Notes under the pieces: model-generated
Seen by the model: only the letters and a program-made list of their open reading frames with translations
Databases searched by the model: none
Told to the model about the DNA's origin: nothing
Assembly (NCBI GenBank): GCA_024400955.1
Contig: JAKSLY010000002.1
Span: 54,667-118,666, forward strand
DNA length: 64,000 nt
Direction of reading: 5' to 3'
Source of the DNA: Treponema sp.
Lineage (GTDB): Bacteria > Spirochaetota > Spirochaetia > Treponematales > Treponemataceae
Translations under genes and position numbers: made by a program
In this document: in pieces, positions 1 to 7,621 of the stretch
How positions within the stretch are numbered: the stretch's first letter is position 1
Layout: each line of letters begins with the position of its first letter

Positions 1-467
1 AAGATAAGATTCAGCGTGGCAATGGCGCCTGTGGAATTTACGGCGTTGTTGAAAAACCTGCCTTTGCATTGATTGTTCCCTTTGACGGCAAGGGATTTTA
101 TGTAGTGGAGCAGTACAGGTATCCCCTTAAGGTAAGGTCCATTGAGTTCCCCATGGGGTCGCTGGAACTTGAAGATTCTACGGAGCTTGAATGTGCAAGG
201 CGGGAACTTAGGGAAGAATGCGGCCTTATTGCAGATTCCATGAAGAAAGTCGGATCTTTCTATGTTGCCGTCGGATTTTCAAATCAAGTTGGCCATGTGT
301 TTTTTGCAAGCGGACTTACTAAGACTAAAAACGACCTTGATGAAGAAGAAGCGGACCTTGTCTGCAAATATGTTCCTTTGGAAGAATTCAAGAAGATGAT
401 TGAAGCGAACGTAATCAAGGACAGTGCCACCATTGCAGCCTGGGCAATGGTACGGAACATGGTATGA
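1..467 (+). CDS. Nudix hydrolase, ADP-ribose pyrophosphatase-like (5' end outside window)
   Basis: The reading frame is already open at position 3 and runs to the TGA at 465-467, so the start lies upstream of the window. About 154 codons are visible. A Nudix box is clear around positions 150-225: a Gly-Ser-Leu-Glu start, then RRELREECGL, which fits the REUxEExGU core that binds the metal and diphosphate. The spacing between the first Gly and the REL block is one residue longer than the textbook box, and the hydrophobic context resembles ADP-ribose pyrophosphatases, which split ADP-ribose into AMP and ribose 5-phosphate. Substrate choice cannot be fixed from sequence. The gene precedes pgk by about 130 bp, and pgk has its own promoter. 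Confidence 0.85.
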   Translation, partial: DKIQRGNGACGIYGVVEKPAFALIVPFDGKGFYVVEQYRYPLKVRSIEFPMGSLELEDSTELECARRELREECGLIADSMKKVGSFYVAVGFSNQVGHVFFASGLTKTKNDLDEEEADLVCKYVPLEEFKKMIEANVIKDSATIAAWAMVRNMV

Positions 468-524
468 TTTTGTCTTCAGGGTGAATCTTATGGATTCTTC
501 TTGCCGCTGCCTTGGTTCTTCCAA

Positions 525-553
525 TTGAATTCTCTTCAAAAAAACATTATATT
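525..553 (+). promoter_or_regulatory. Predicted sigma-70 promoter of pgk
   Basis: A -35 TTGAAT (525-530), a 17-base spacer and a -10 TATATT (548-553) stand about 46 bases before the pgk start. The position and spacing fit a housekeeping promoter. Confidence 0.6.
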
Positions 554-599
554 CTATAGCATACGTTCAGTATTAAATTCCATTTGGAGGATTATTGAT

Positions 600-1868
600 A
601 TGATCAAGACAGTAAAAGATGTTGATCTTAAGGGAAAGCGCATCATCATGCGCGTAGACTTCAACGTTCCAATGAAGGATGGAGTTGTTCAGGATGACAC
701 ACGCATCATGGCAGCTCTTCCAACAATCAAGTACATTCTTGAACAGGGCCCACGCTCACTCGTTCTCATGAGCCACCTTGGCGATCCAAAAAAGGATGTT
801 AAGAAGGCAGCAGAAAAGGCAGCTAAGGCTGGAAAGGAATGGACAGATGCAGATGCAGAAAAGTTCATCAACGGAAAGAACCGCATGGCTCCAGTTGTAA
901 AATACTTCTCAGAAAAGCTCGGAAAGGAAGTTACATTCCTCGCTGATGCTCTCGGACAGAAGGCAGCAATCGACGCTCTTCCAGAAGGTGGAGTTGCAAT
1001 GCTCGAAAATACACGTTTCCACAAGGAAGAAACATCAAAGGATGCTGCAGAACGCGATGTAATGGCAAAGGAACTTGCTACATACGGTGACATCTTTGTT
1101 AACGATGCATTCGGTACAGCACACCGCGACCAGGCTTCTACAGCTTCCATCGCAAAGTTCATGGGCTGCGAATCAGTTGGTGGATTCCTTATGGAAAAGG
1201 AAGTTAAGTACATCCAGCCAATGGTAACAAACCCAGAAAAGCCAATGACAGCAATCATCGGTGGTGCAAAGGTTTCTTCAAAGATCGCAGTTCTCGAAAG
1301 CCTCATGAAGAATGCTTCTACTCTCATCGTTGGTGGCGGTATGGCATATACATTCCTCAAGGCACAGGGACACGAAGTAGGTAAGTCACTTGTTGAAGAC
1401 GACTTCCTCGGAACAGCAAAGGACCTTCTTGCTAAGGCTGCTGAAAAGGGTGTTAAGATCCTTCTTCCAGTTGACCATGTTGGTGCTGCAGAATTCGCAG
1501 ACAAGGATCCTGTTGCAGTAGATGCAGTTGATCTTCCAGCTGACCTCATGGGTCTTGATGTTGGTCCTAAGACTGTTGAACTCTACAAGGATGCTATCCT
1601 TGCTTCAAAGTCAATCGTATGGAACGGACCTGTTGGAGTATTCGAATTCGAAAACTTTGCAAAGGGTACAGAAGCTGTAGCACGCCTTGTTGCAGAAGCA
1701 ACAGGAAAGGGAGCTATGACAGTTGTTGGTGGCGGTGACTCAGTTGCAGCCGTTAACAAGTTCAAGCTTTCTGACAAGATGAGCCACGTATCAACAGGTG
1801 GTGGTGCATCGTTGGAGTTCTTAGAAGGTAAAACACTTCCAGGAATTGCAATTTTGGCAACTAAATAA
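600..1868 (+). CDS. pgk: Phosphoglycerate kinase
   Basis: Glycolytic enzyme that moves a phosphate from 1,3-bisphosphoglycerate to ADP; cytoplasmic, 422 aa. ATG 600 is chosen because GGAGG lies at 586-590 and the N-terminus [14 protein letters not shown] fits the family; the frame is open to a TTG at 501 but that stretch is not family-like. Family motifs include RVDFNVP near residue 18, ENTRF in the middle, [10 protein letters not shown], and the nucleotide loop [11 protein letters not shown] near the C-terminus. There is an Ala/Lys-rich insertion around residue 65. Codon use is strongly biased (ACA, GCA, CCA, AAG, CTT/CTC), as expected for high expression. The last 20 or so codons break that style (TCG, TTG, GAG, TTA, AAA), and a second version of the last 14 codons follows 49 bp downstream. 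Confidence 0.97.
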   Translation: MIKTVKDVDLKGKRIIMRVDFNVPMKDGVVQDDTRIMAALPTIKYILEQGPRSLVLMSHLGDPKKDVKKAAEKAAKAGKEWTDADAEKFINGKNRMAPVVKYFSEKLGKEVTFLADALGQKAAIDALPEGGVAMLENTRFHKEETSKDAAERDVMAKELATYGDIFVNDAFGTAHRDQASTASIAKFMGCESVGGFLMEKEVKYIQPMVTNPEKPMTAIIGGAKVSSKIAVLESLMKNASTLIVGGGMAYTFLKAQGHEVGKSLVEDDFLGTAKDLLAKAAEKGVKILLPVDHVGAAEFADKDPVAVDAVDLPADLMGLDVGPKTVELYKDAILASKSIVWNGPVGVFEFENFAKGTEAVARLVAEATGKGAMTVVGGGDSVAAVNKFKLSDKMSHVSTGGGASLEFLEGKTLPGIAILATK

Positions 1869-1915
1869 GCCGCGAGTTTACGAAGTAAACTCGGTAGCAC
1901 CCGTAAGGGTGCGGC
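1869..1915 (+). repeat. Two-hairpin element directly after the pgk stop codon
   Basis: GCC at 1869-1871 can pair with GGC at 1913-1915, closing two perfect hairpins: GAGTTTAC-GAA-GTAAACTC (1874-1892) and GCACCC-GTAA-GGGTGC (1897-1912, with a GNRA-type loop). The linker GGTAGCA joins them. It lies between the two copies of the pgk 3' end. No T-run follows, so it is not an intrinsic terminator. Confidence 0.75.
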
Positions 1916-1917
1916 AA

Positions 1918-1959
1918 GGAAAGACACTTCCTGGTATAGCAATTTTGGCTACAAAATAA
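1918..1959 (+). pseudogene. Detached second copy of the pgk 3' end (14 codons including stop)
   Basis: This stretch reads [17 protein letters not shown], exactly the peptide at the true end of pgk (1827-1868). The two 42-base copies differ at seven positions, all third codon positions and all synonymous. It has no start or ribosome site. Its AAG and CCT codons match the main body of pgk better than the copy now in frame, so this looks like the original 3' end, displaced when new DNA entered. Confidence 0.75.
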
Positions 1960-2080
1960 TTGTTCAAGCCGACAGCGGCCTTTGTCCCTGCAGCTTAACA
2001 TTATCATATCACGACGGCTTTCGCCGCATGATAAACCAATTTCGTACCCGACAGCTTCCGCTGCGGTACAAATCACAGAG

Positions 2081-2108
2081 CCGGCATCTTTTTGGTGCCG
2101 GTTTTTTT
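2081..2108 (+). terminator. Intrinsic terminator in repeat unit 1
   Basis: CCGGCA (2081-2086) pairs with TGCCGG (2096-2101), followed by seven T at 2102-2108. Confidence 0.8.
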
Positions 2109-2239
2109 GTTTGGGAATGCATCAATGCTGACAGTGGCTTTCGCCCCTGCAGCTTAACATTATCATATCACGACGGCATTCGCCGCATGATAAACCAATT
2201 TCGTACCCGACAGCTTCCGCTGCGGTACAAATCACAGAG

Positions 2240-2267
2240 CCGGCATCTTTTTGGTGCCGGTTTTTTT
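2240..2267 (+). terminator. Intrinsic terminator in repeat unit 2
   Basis: Identical copy of the hairpin and T-run of unit 1, displaced by 159 bp. Confidence 0.8.
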
Positions 2268-2398
2268 GTTTGGGAATGCATCAATGCTGACAGTGGCTTT
2301 CGTCCCTGCGGCTTAACGCAATCGTATCACGACGGCTTTCGCCGCATGATAAACCAATTTCGTACTCGACAGCTTCCGCTGCGGTACAAATCGTAGAG

Positions 2399-2428
2399 GC
2401 CGGTGTCTTTTGGGATGCCGGTTTTTTT
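2399..2428 (+). terminator. Intrinsic terminator in repeat unit 3 (diverged)
   Basis: GCCGGTG and TGCCGG pair with G-U wobbles, followed by seven T. The loop differs from units 1 and 2, yet the hairpin is kept. Confidence 0.65.
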
Positions 2429-2470
2429 ATTCAAGGATTCATAAGGTCATCATCACTTTCCCACTTCCTT

Positions 2471-3920
2471 CTAAAAGTTCAGGATGACACGGCCACCGGC
2501 TTCGGTTTTCCATTTCCTAAGCGATGGATCATTACTTGCACTTACGTAACCATTCATTGCGTTCAGAAGTGAAGGGCCATAGGGCAATGTCTGTGTGGTA
2601 CCGCAGTTGTCTTCTGTTCCTGCCGTAATTACGTATGTAGCGCTTATGGTTCCGCAGCCTGTAATCTGGCAGTTGTCAAAGTTGTTTTTTACGCCGTTTT
2701 GCAGGGTAAGAATTCTTTCGATATTTGGTGGGACATCGAGTGCGAAACATCCTTCTGCAAAAAAGCAGTTTCTGATTTCAAAGCTTCTGTATGCTTCGTT
2801 ATCAGGGTAATAAATGTCTCCGCAGATTCCACCAATTACAGGGTCAACGGTATTGCTGTTATAGCCTTCTTTTAATCTGACTGTACCATAGCTTACGCAG
2901 TTTGTAATTTGGGAATCATATTTGATTTCTGTGGCTCCAGCAATTCCTCCGACTCTGGGACGGTTTGCAGCACTGTTATAGACCCTGAGGTTTCCGGTAT
3001 TGATGCAGTTTTCGATGGTTCCATAATTCCAGCCTGCAATTCCTCCCAGCCTTAGGTATGGTGTTTCCATGTTGACCTTGTTCCAGCAGTTTCGGATAGT
3101 GCCGTAATTGTTTGCGGCGATTCCTCCCACACTTCCAGTCCATACATTCTCATCCCAATCCATGCATCTTGCATAAGCTGCATCATTTTCTGAAGAACCT
3201 TCGATCCAATAGATGATGTTTTCAACAGTACCCTTGTTGTAGCCTGTAATTCCAGACCATTTCTGTAATTCCAGACCATTTGTCTTCACCTTCAACAAAG
3301 TTGGTCATGGGTACGCTGATTACATGACCGTCGCCGTCCAGGGTTCCCTTAAAGCCGGTTGCATTTGCGCCAATCGGTGTCCATGATTCTGCAATTGCAA
3401 TGTCTGATGTAATGATGAATTTTACTCCATCAAAGGAAGCAGGGGATGATGCATCATTTGACCATTCGGAAATCTTTAAAAGACCTGCAGCATTTCGGAC
3501 AAGATAGGTTCCTGATTCCGGGCATTCATCAAGCTGAAGGATTTTCTGCATCTTGATGGTTGCATTGTTTTCTCCTGCGACTACATAAAAATTCTTAAGT
3601 GTTCCGTAAAAGACTTCCTCTCCGGACTTTTTATTTATGGAAAGGGTCATGTCAACATAAGTGTCAGGGGAAACTTCTTCAACCGTAAGGACTGGATTTT
3701 CGGCAGTGGAAAAATCGCATGTTAGTGGAGTCATGCCGCTGACGGATAGCACTGCAGAATAGACTTCCCCGGAATTACCGGCTCTTGTTCCCAATGTTCT
3801 TGAAAGGGACGATCCATCAATCTGAACGGAAATTCTTCCATCGGCCCTGGAATCGTTCATGGAGCATGAAAGCAGGAACATCACTACGCCAGCCAGGAAA
3901 ACAAAAAATCGCTTTTTCAT
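2471..3920 (-). pseudogene. GLUG-repeat surface lipoprotein, frameshifted by a 19-bp tandem duplication
   Basis: The 5' part (3920 down to 3222) encodes a signal peptide ending in a lipobox (FLLSC, Cys near residue 19) and a domain with a GTLDGDGH motif. The 3' part (3298 down to 2471) encodes GLUG-like units such as GGIAGWNYGTIENC, repeated about four times. Between them the 19-base string at 3244-3262 is repeated exactly at 3263-3281. Removing one copy joins the two frames as GEDKWSGITGYNKGT and gives one 476-residue protein. The start ATG (3918-3920) has AAAGGAGA just upstream. GLUG proteins are usually secreted or surface proteins of unknown ligand. As written the product would stop after 232 residues. 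Confidence 0.88.
3244..3281. repeat. Exact 19-bp tandem duplication
   Basis: The string CTGTAATTCCAGACCATTT occurs at 3244-3262 and again at 3263-3281 with no mismatch. Nineteen is not a multiple of three, so it shifts the reading frame of the surrounding lipoprotein gene. Confidence 0.98.
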
Positions 3921-3995
3921 AATAATCTCTCCTTTAAAAAGTATAGGAAAAAAACGTGCAGCTAGACATGACCTAAACTAAAGTATATGGCACAT

Positions 3996-4024
3996 TATAC
4001 AATACATCAAGATTACCATATAAT
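3996..4024 (+). promoter_or_regulatory. Predicted promoter of the mla operon
   Basis: TATACA (3996-4001), 17-base spacer, TATAAT (4019-4024). Transcription would start near 4031, about 43 bases before the likely mlaE start. Confidence 0.5.
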
Positions 4025-4073
4025 TTGAAAATTTCGGTTTCCTGCATTACAATTATTTCAGGTGAGGCTATTA

Positions 4074-4859
4074 GTGCTGTTGAAGAAATTCGGAAGGTTC
4101 ATACGTGGATATTTTAGCTCCGTACCTTATGTGCTTGGATATGTTGGGCGCATTGTTTCTTCTTCCCTTGTGTTCATCAAAAAGGAAAAGGCTGCAAGAA
4201 AAATCCTCATAATGCAGCTCCTCTTTACATTCATAGAAGCCCTTTCTCTTGTTGCCATTCTTTCCGCTGCCATTGGGGGCGCCATCTATCTCCTGGGATA
4301 TTCATTCCTTCTTTCCATTGGACAAAGCCAGCTGATATATAAGCTTCTGGTAATCATAATAATTCAGGAACTGGGGCCCATTCTTGTTGCATTTATTGTA
4401 ACTGCCCGTTCTGCTACAGCCATAGCGACTGAACTTGGAAACATGGTTGTAAGCCATCAGATTGAAGCCTATGTTTCCATTGGTGTTGATCCTGTTGCCC
4501 ATCTGGTAGTTCCCAGGTTCATCGGTGTAACCTTATCCACTTTCTTTTTAAACCTGTATTTTTCCCTGTGCGGAATTCTTGGTCCTGTCCTTGTGGCGCA
4601 TATGATGGTCAATGTTGATTCTGCAGGCTACTTTTCCGGAATATTCAGGGAACTGACCCTGGCTGCCATAATAACATCAGTCATCAAGAGTTTTCTTTTT
4701 GGCATGATAATTTCCATAGTGGCCACATATTACGGTCTCAATATCGAGCGTGCATCAACGGAAGTTCCCGTGGCAGGAATCAATGCCGTAGGAAAATCAA
4801 TTCTTGGTGTAATCATCGCTGATGTCATAATAATAGTAATTCCCTTCATTTTTGGGTGA
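4074..4859 (+). CDS. mlaE: MlaE-type lipid transport permease
   Basis: Inner-membrane permease of an MCE/Mla-type ABC system that moves phospholipids between inner and outer membrane. The family signature ELGNMVVSHQIEAYVSIG is present in the middle, and five or six hydrophobic segments fill the protein. GTG 4074 (261 aa) is preferred because GGTGAGG at 4061-4067 lies six bases before it; GTG 4062 would put the start inside that ribosome site. mlaF follows after a few bases and mlaD overlaps mlaF, so these are one transcription unit. No MlaA, MlaB or MlaC gene is seen next to it. Confidence 0.9.
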   Translation: MLLKKFGRFIRGYFSSVPYVLGYVGRIVSSSLVFIKKEKAARKILIMQLLFTFIEALSLVAILSAAIGGAIYLLGYSFLLSIGQSQLIYKLLVIIIIQELGPILVAFIVTARSATAIATELGNMVVSHQIEAYVSIGVDPVAHLVVPRFIGVTLSTFFLNLYFSLCGILGPVLVAHMMVNVDSAGYFSGIFRELTLAAIITSVIKSFLFGMIISIVATYYGLNIERASTEVPVAGINAVGKSILGVIIADVIIIVIPFIFG

Positions 4860-4865
4860 GGCCAT

Positions 4866-5582
4866 GTGATGCAGGAACCTTTATTCACCATCGAGAACCT
4901 TGATTTTTCTTCCCGCACTGCTGACTTGATAAAGGACATTTCCTTCACGATAGAAAGGGGCTCCGTTACCGTTCTTGCAGGAAAATCAGGAAAAGGCAAG
5001 TCCACGTTATTAAAGCTTATTGCCGGTATCCTGGTTCCAACGGGGGGCCGCGTATTGTATGATGGAATTGACATACAGTTCATGAACCAAGAGCAGAATG
5101 AACTTTTTAGAAGAAAGGCATCCTATGTTTTTCAGGATTCTGCCTTGTGGGCCAATCAGGACATTATGCATAATGTTTCCCTCCCGCTTCAAATTCATTT
5201 TCCATCCATGCCGCGAAAGGAATGTGAGGAACGGGTCATGAATCTGTGCCGCAAGATTGGCTATGACCGGGGATTTAACCTTAGGCCTGCTGACTTGTCC
5301 ATGGGGGAACAGAAAAAAATATCAATTGCAAGGGCATTAATTATTCAACCTGAAATCCTCTTTCTTGATGAATGTACGGAATCCCTTGACAAGAGGTCTG
5401 CTGAAATCGTCATTCAGATGGTAAAGGAATTCATTGCTTCCGGGAATACCGTGGTGTATGTAAGTCATAGCCGTCATTTCAGGCACAGCATAGGAGGGAA
5501 CATGCTGTTTGTTGATGATGGCCGTCTTTTTAATAGGAACGAATACGAAGAAAAATATGGAGACCTGACAAATGAAATTTAA
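4866..5582 (+). CDS. mlaF: MlaF-type ABC transporter ATPase
   Basis: ATPase subunit that powers the MlaE permease at the cytoplasmic face. Walker A is GKSGKGKST (residues 39-47), the signature is LSMGEQKK (about 143), Walker B is ILFLDEC (about 165), and the switch His is in VYVSHS (about 197). At 238 aa it is a complete single ABC domain. Either GTG 4866 or ATG 4869 can be the start; they differ by one residue. Its last 11 bases overlap the start of mlaD, which points to translational coupling. Confidence 0.92.
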   Translation: MMQEPLFTIENLDFSSRTADLIKDISFTIERGSVTVLAGKSGKGKSTLLKLIAGILVPTGGRVLYDGIDIQFMNQEQNELFRRKASYVFQDSALWANQDIMHNVSLPLQIHFPSMPRKECEERVMNLCRKIGYDRGFNLRPADLSMGEQKKISIARALIIQPEILFLDECTESLDKRSAEIVIQMVKEFIASGNTVVYVSHSRHFRHSIGGNMLFVDDGRLFNRNEYEEKYGDLTNEI

Positions 5583-6504
5583 GATTCGCTATGCAGACCA
5601 GATAGTCGGAGTTTTTTCCATTATTGCCTTATCAGGGCTTCTGTTTCTTATTTTTTCAATAGGAATCAATCAGAAATGGTTTTCTACAAAGAACTACTAT
5701 TACACTTACTTTGATACGGCAGACGGCATGTCTGTTGGAATGGACCTTACCTACAAGGGATTTTCCTTGGGAAAGATAAAGTCCATAACTCTTGAAGGAT
5801 TGATGGTAAGGGCGGATTATTATGTTCTTGCTGAATATGAAGACTACATCAGGGAAAATTCCCTGGTGGAACTGGTTACAAGTCCCATTGGCCTTGGTAA
5901 CTCGTTCATATTTCATCCATCCTTTGAAACAAGTGAGCTTCTTCCTTCCGGAGAGCAGATTCATCGTATTGATTCTGAAGTTGGGCAGCAGATAATTATG
6001 GAAGGAAAGAACACCATAAAGGCTCATAGCGATTCAATCGGTGCAATTATTTCAAAGGTTTCCACTTTGCTGGATTCCATTAATGCGCTTCTTGTGGATT
6101 TGGATGATACGGTTGCTGGAAAGGCCGATACTCCAATTGCCGGAATAATTTTAAACCTGGAAAGCATCTCATCAGAAATAGCCACGGTATTTGCAAAGAT
6201 TTCCGGTTCTTCTGATTTGATAACACCGATTCTTGGCAGACAGATTTATCTTGAATTGGCTTCTGCCTTTGAGAACATAAACAAGCTGACTTCCGAAGCT
6301 ACGGTTATTGCAGGTGATGCAGAAACTCTTGTTGAAGGAGTGGTTCCGCAGGTTGATGATATCATCGGAGATCTGGACATTCTGCTCATTCAGATACAGG
6401 ATGTCATGGAAGGATTGAAGAAGAATCCATTGATTAAGGGTGGTGTTCCTAACCGCAGCAGGGAATCGACTGCGACTACCAAAATACGTGATGGAAAATT
6501 CTAG
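5572..6504 (+). CDS. mlaD: MlaD-type MCE-domain lipid-binding protein
   Basis: Periplasmic, inner-membrane-anchored MCE protein that forms the lipid channel ring of Mla-type systems. There is one transmembrane helix at about residues 13-32, then an MCE domain (YFDTADGMSVGMDLTYKGF and the strand GKIKSITL) to about residue 125, then a long helical tail to residue 310. This layout is typical of MlaD proteins with extended tails. It overlaps mlaF by 11 bases, and its stop codon region abuts the next gene. Confidence 0.9.
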   Translation: MKFKIRYADQIVGVFSIIALSGLLFLIFSIGINQKWFSTKNYYYTYFDTADGMSVGMDLTYKGFSLGKIKSITLEGLMVRADYYVLAEYEDYIRENSLVELVTSPIGLGNSFIFHPSFETSELLPSGEQIHRIDSEVGQQIIMEGKNTIKAHSDSIGAIISKVSTLLDSINALLVDLDDTVAGKADTPIAGIILNLESISSEIATVFAKISGSSDLITPILGRQIYLELASAFENINKLTSEATVIAGDAETLVEGVVPQVDDIIGDLDILLIQIQDVMEGLKKNPLIKGGVPNRSRESTATTKIRDGKF

Positions 6505-6515
6505 TGGGGAATAGT

Positions 6516-7439
6516 ATGCGTCGTTTCATAAGCTTTTTGCTTGCCTTAACTTTATGTGAACTGTTTTCTTTTACGGCATGGGCTGCGGCTCCAAAAAGAC
6601 CATTGGAGATTACGGCGGCAGCTGACAGGGCCTATGTTTATTTTGAGGCTGGTAATAAATCACTTACGAAAGGGGATTTAAAGCAGGCAGGAAGGGATTT
6701 TGAGAAGGCTTATGCCATTGCCGTTTCCATAGATGATGCATCATTGCTTTGCAGGATTTGTCTGTCAGCCGTTTCCCATAAAATTTTATTGGGGAACATG
6801 GAAATTGAAGATAATGGAGGAGTGTTTTCCGGCTATTCATGCAGTGACCTTGTTTCTATGGCAAGGGATTTTGCTTCCCGGTCAGAAAATCCGCTGCTAA
6901 CTGATGTATGCAGTCTCTATGAAGCCAGCATCATTCTTTCCGCAAATCCTGTCGTGGCGGAAGATGTTCAGAATTTAATTTCTTCCCTCAAAATGAAGGA
7001 AAAGATTTTTTCAAGGGAACCTTATTATCTTGGTTTTTATTATAGGACCATGGGGGATTTGCTAAAGCTTCTTGAAAAATACCAGGAGGCTGCAAAAATG
7101 TACGAAAATGCCGTCTCCATACACTTGAAGGAACGTTACCTTTATGAACTTGGTCATGATTGGTATCTATGTGCTTCTGTATATTCCCTTGCAGGCAATA
7201 AAAAGTCTGCACTGGAAGCCATTGAGATGGCATTGAAATATGATCGTGCTGCGGAAAACACCTTTGCCATTGCTTCCGACTATGAAGCTTACGGGCGTAT
7301 TTTATTAAAGAACCTGCCATCCCAGGAAGAAAAAGATAGTGCCGTCAAGGCATTAAACTGGGCTTCTGCCATATATGAATCTGGAGGGTATCCTGCCAGG
7401 AGTGATGAATGCCGTAATGCTGCTGCAGCTGTCAATTGA
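6516..7439 (+). CDS. Exported TPR-like protein at the end of the mla operon
   Basis: 307 aa. ATG 6516 is chosen over the in-frame GTG at 6504 because GGGGA at 6506-6510 is a plausible ribosome site and the protein then begins with a classic signal peptide (MRRFISFLLALTLCELFSF, cleavage near AWAAA). The mature part is helical with TPR-like pairs, for example LLKLLEKYQEAAKMYENAV and ALEAIEMALKYD. It is probably periplasmic and, by position, may assist the Mla system. No family-specific function can be named. Confidence 0.75.
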   Translation: MRRFISFLLALTLCELFSFTAWAAAPKRPLEITAAADRAYVYFEAGNKSLTKGDLKQAGRDFEKAYAIAVSIDDASLLCRICLSAVSHKILLGNMEIEDNGGVFSGYSCSDLVSMARDFASRSENPLLTDVCSLYEASIILSANPVVAEDVQNLISSLKMKEKIFSREPYYLGFYYRTMGDLLKLLEKYQEAAKMYENAVSIHLKERYLYELGHDWYLCASVYSLAGNKKSALEAIEMALKYDRAAENTFAIASDYEAYGRILLKNLPSQEEKDSAVKALNWASAIYESGGYPARSDECRNAAAAVN

Positions 7440-7495
7440 TGCCCTTATGCATGAAGCCAGCTCCGAAAAAAAATTAAAAAAAATCCCAAAATATA

Positions 7496-7524
7496 TTTAC
7501 ATAAACCGAGATATGTTTTATAAA
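7496..7524 (+). promoter_or_regulatory. Predicted promoter and about 90-base leader of the decarboxylase gene
   Basis: TTTACA (7496-7501), 17-base spacer, TATAAA (7519-7524). The start near 7531 leaves an untranslated leader of about 90 bases with short inverted repeats, including GCAGA...TCTGC around 7577-7598. Confidence 0.6.
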
Positions 7525-7621
7525 GAATCACCGTGTAAGAACCAGGCCGCTCAACCGGCACGACGTCGCTGCGTGGGCAGATTTTGCATGAAGTCTGCAT
7601 TCTACTTTGGTGGTGTCGCAT

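Larger units (their letters stand above)
1971..2434 (+). repeat. Three tandem copies of a 159-bp unit carrying terminators
   Basis: Units start at 1971, 2130 and 2289 with a period of exactly 159 bp; the first two are nearly identical, the third is more diverged and loses its tail. Each unit has small hairpins with TTTC or TTCC loops (for example CGGC-TTTC-GCCG and CAGC-TTCC-GCTG inside GTAC...GTAC arms) and ends in a CCGGCA/TGCCGG hairpin followed by a T-run. Because 159 is divisible by three, a repetitive 122-codon frame stays open from 2028, but it has no ribosome site or protein-like composition. The stretch 1869-2470 otherwise contains no gene. Confidence 0.9.

Noticed and set aside
501..599. 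33-codon N-terminal extension of pgk
   Set aside because: Contains the predicted promoter; ATG 600 has a good ribosome site and the family N-terminus.
689..1549. 286-codon frame on the minus strand of pgk
   Set aside because: It is antisense to a well-conserved, strongly biased gene; the frame is open because of that codon bias, and there is no ribosome site.
2028..2396. 122-codon open frame made of a 53-residue repeat
   Set aside because: It is open only because the 159-bp unit is a multiple of three. It has no ribosome site, and each unit contains a terminator hairpin.
1971..2434. Could the repeats be a CRISPR array?
   Set aside because: The units are 159 bp with no short repeat-spacer alternation and no cas gene is present.
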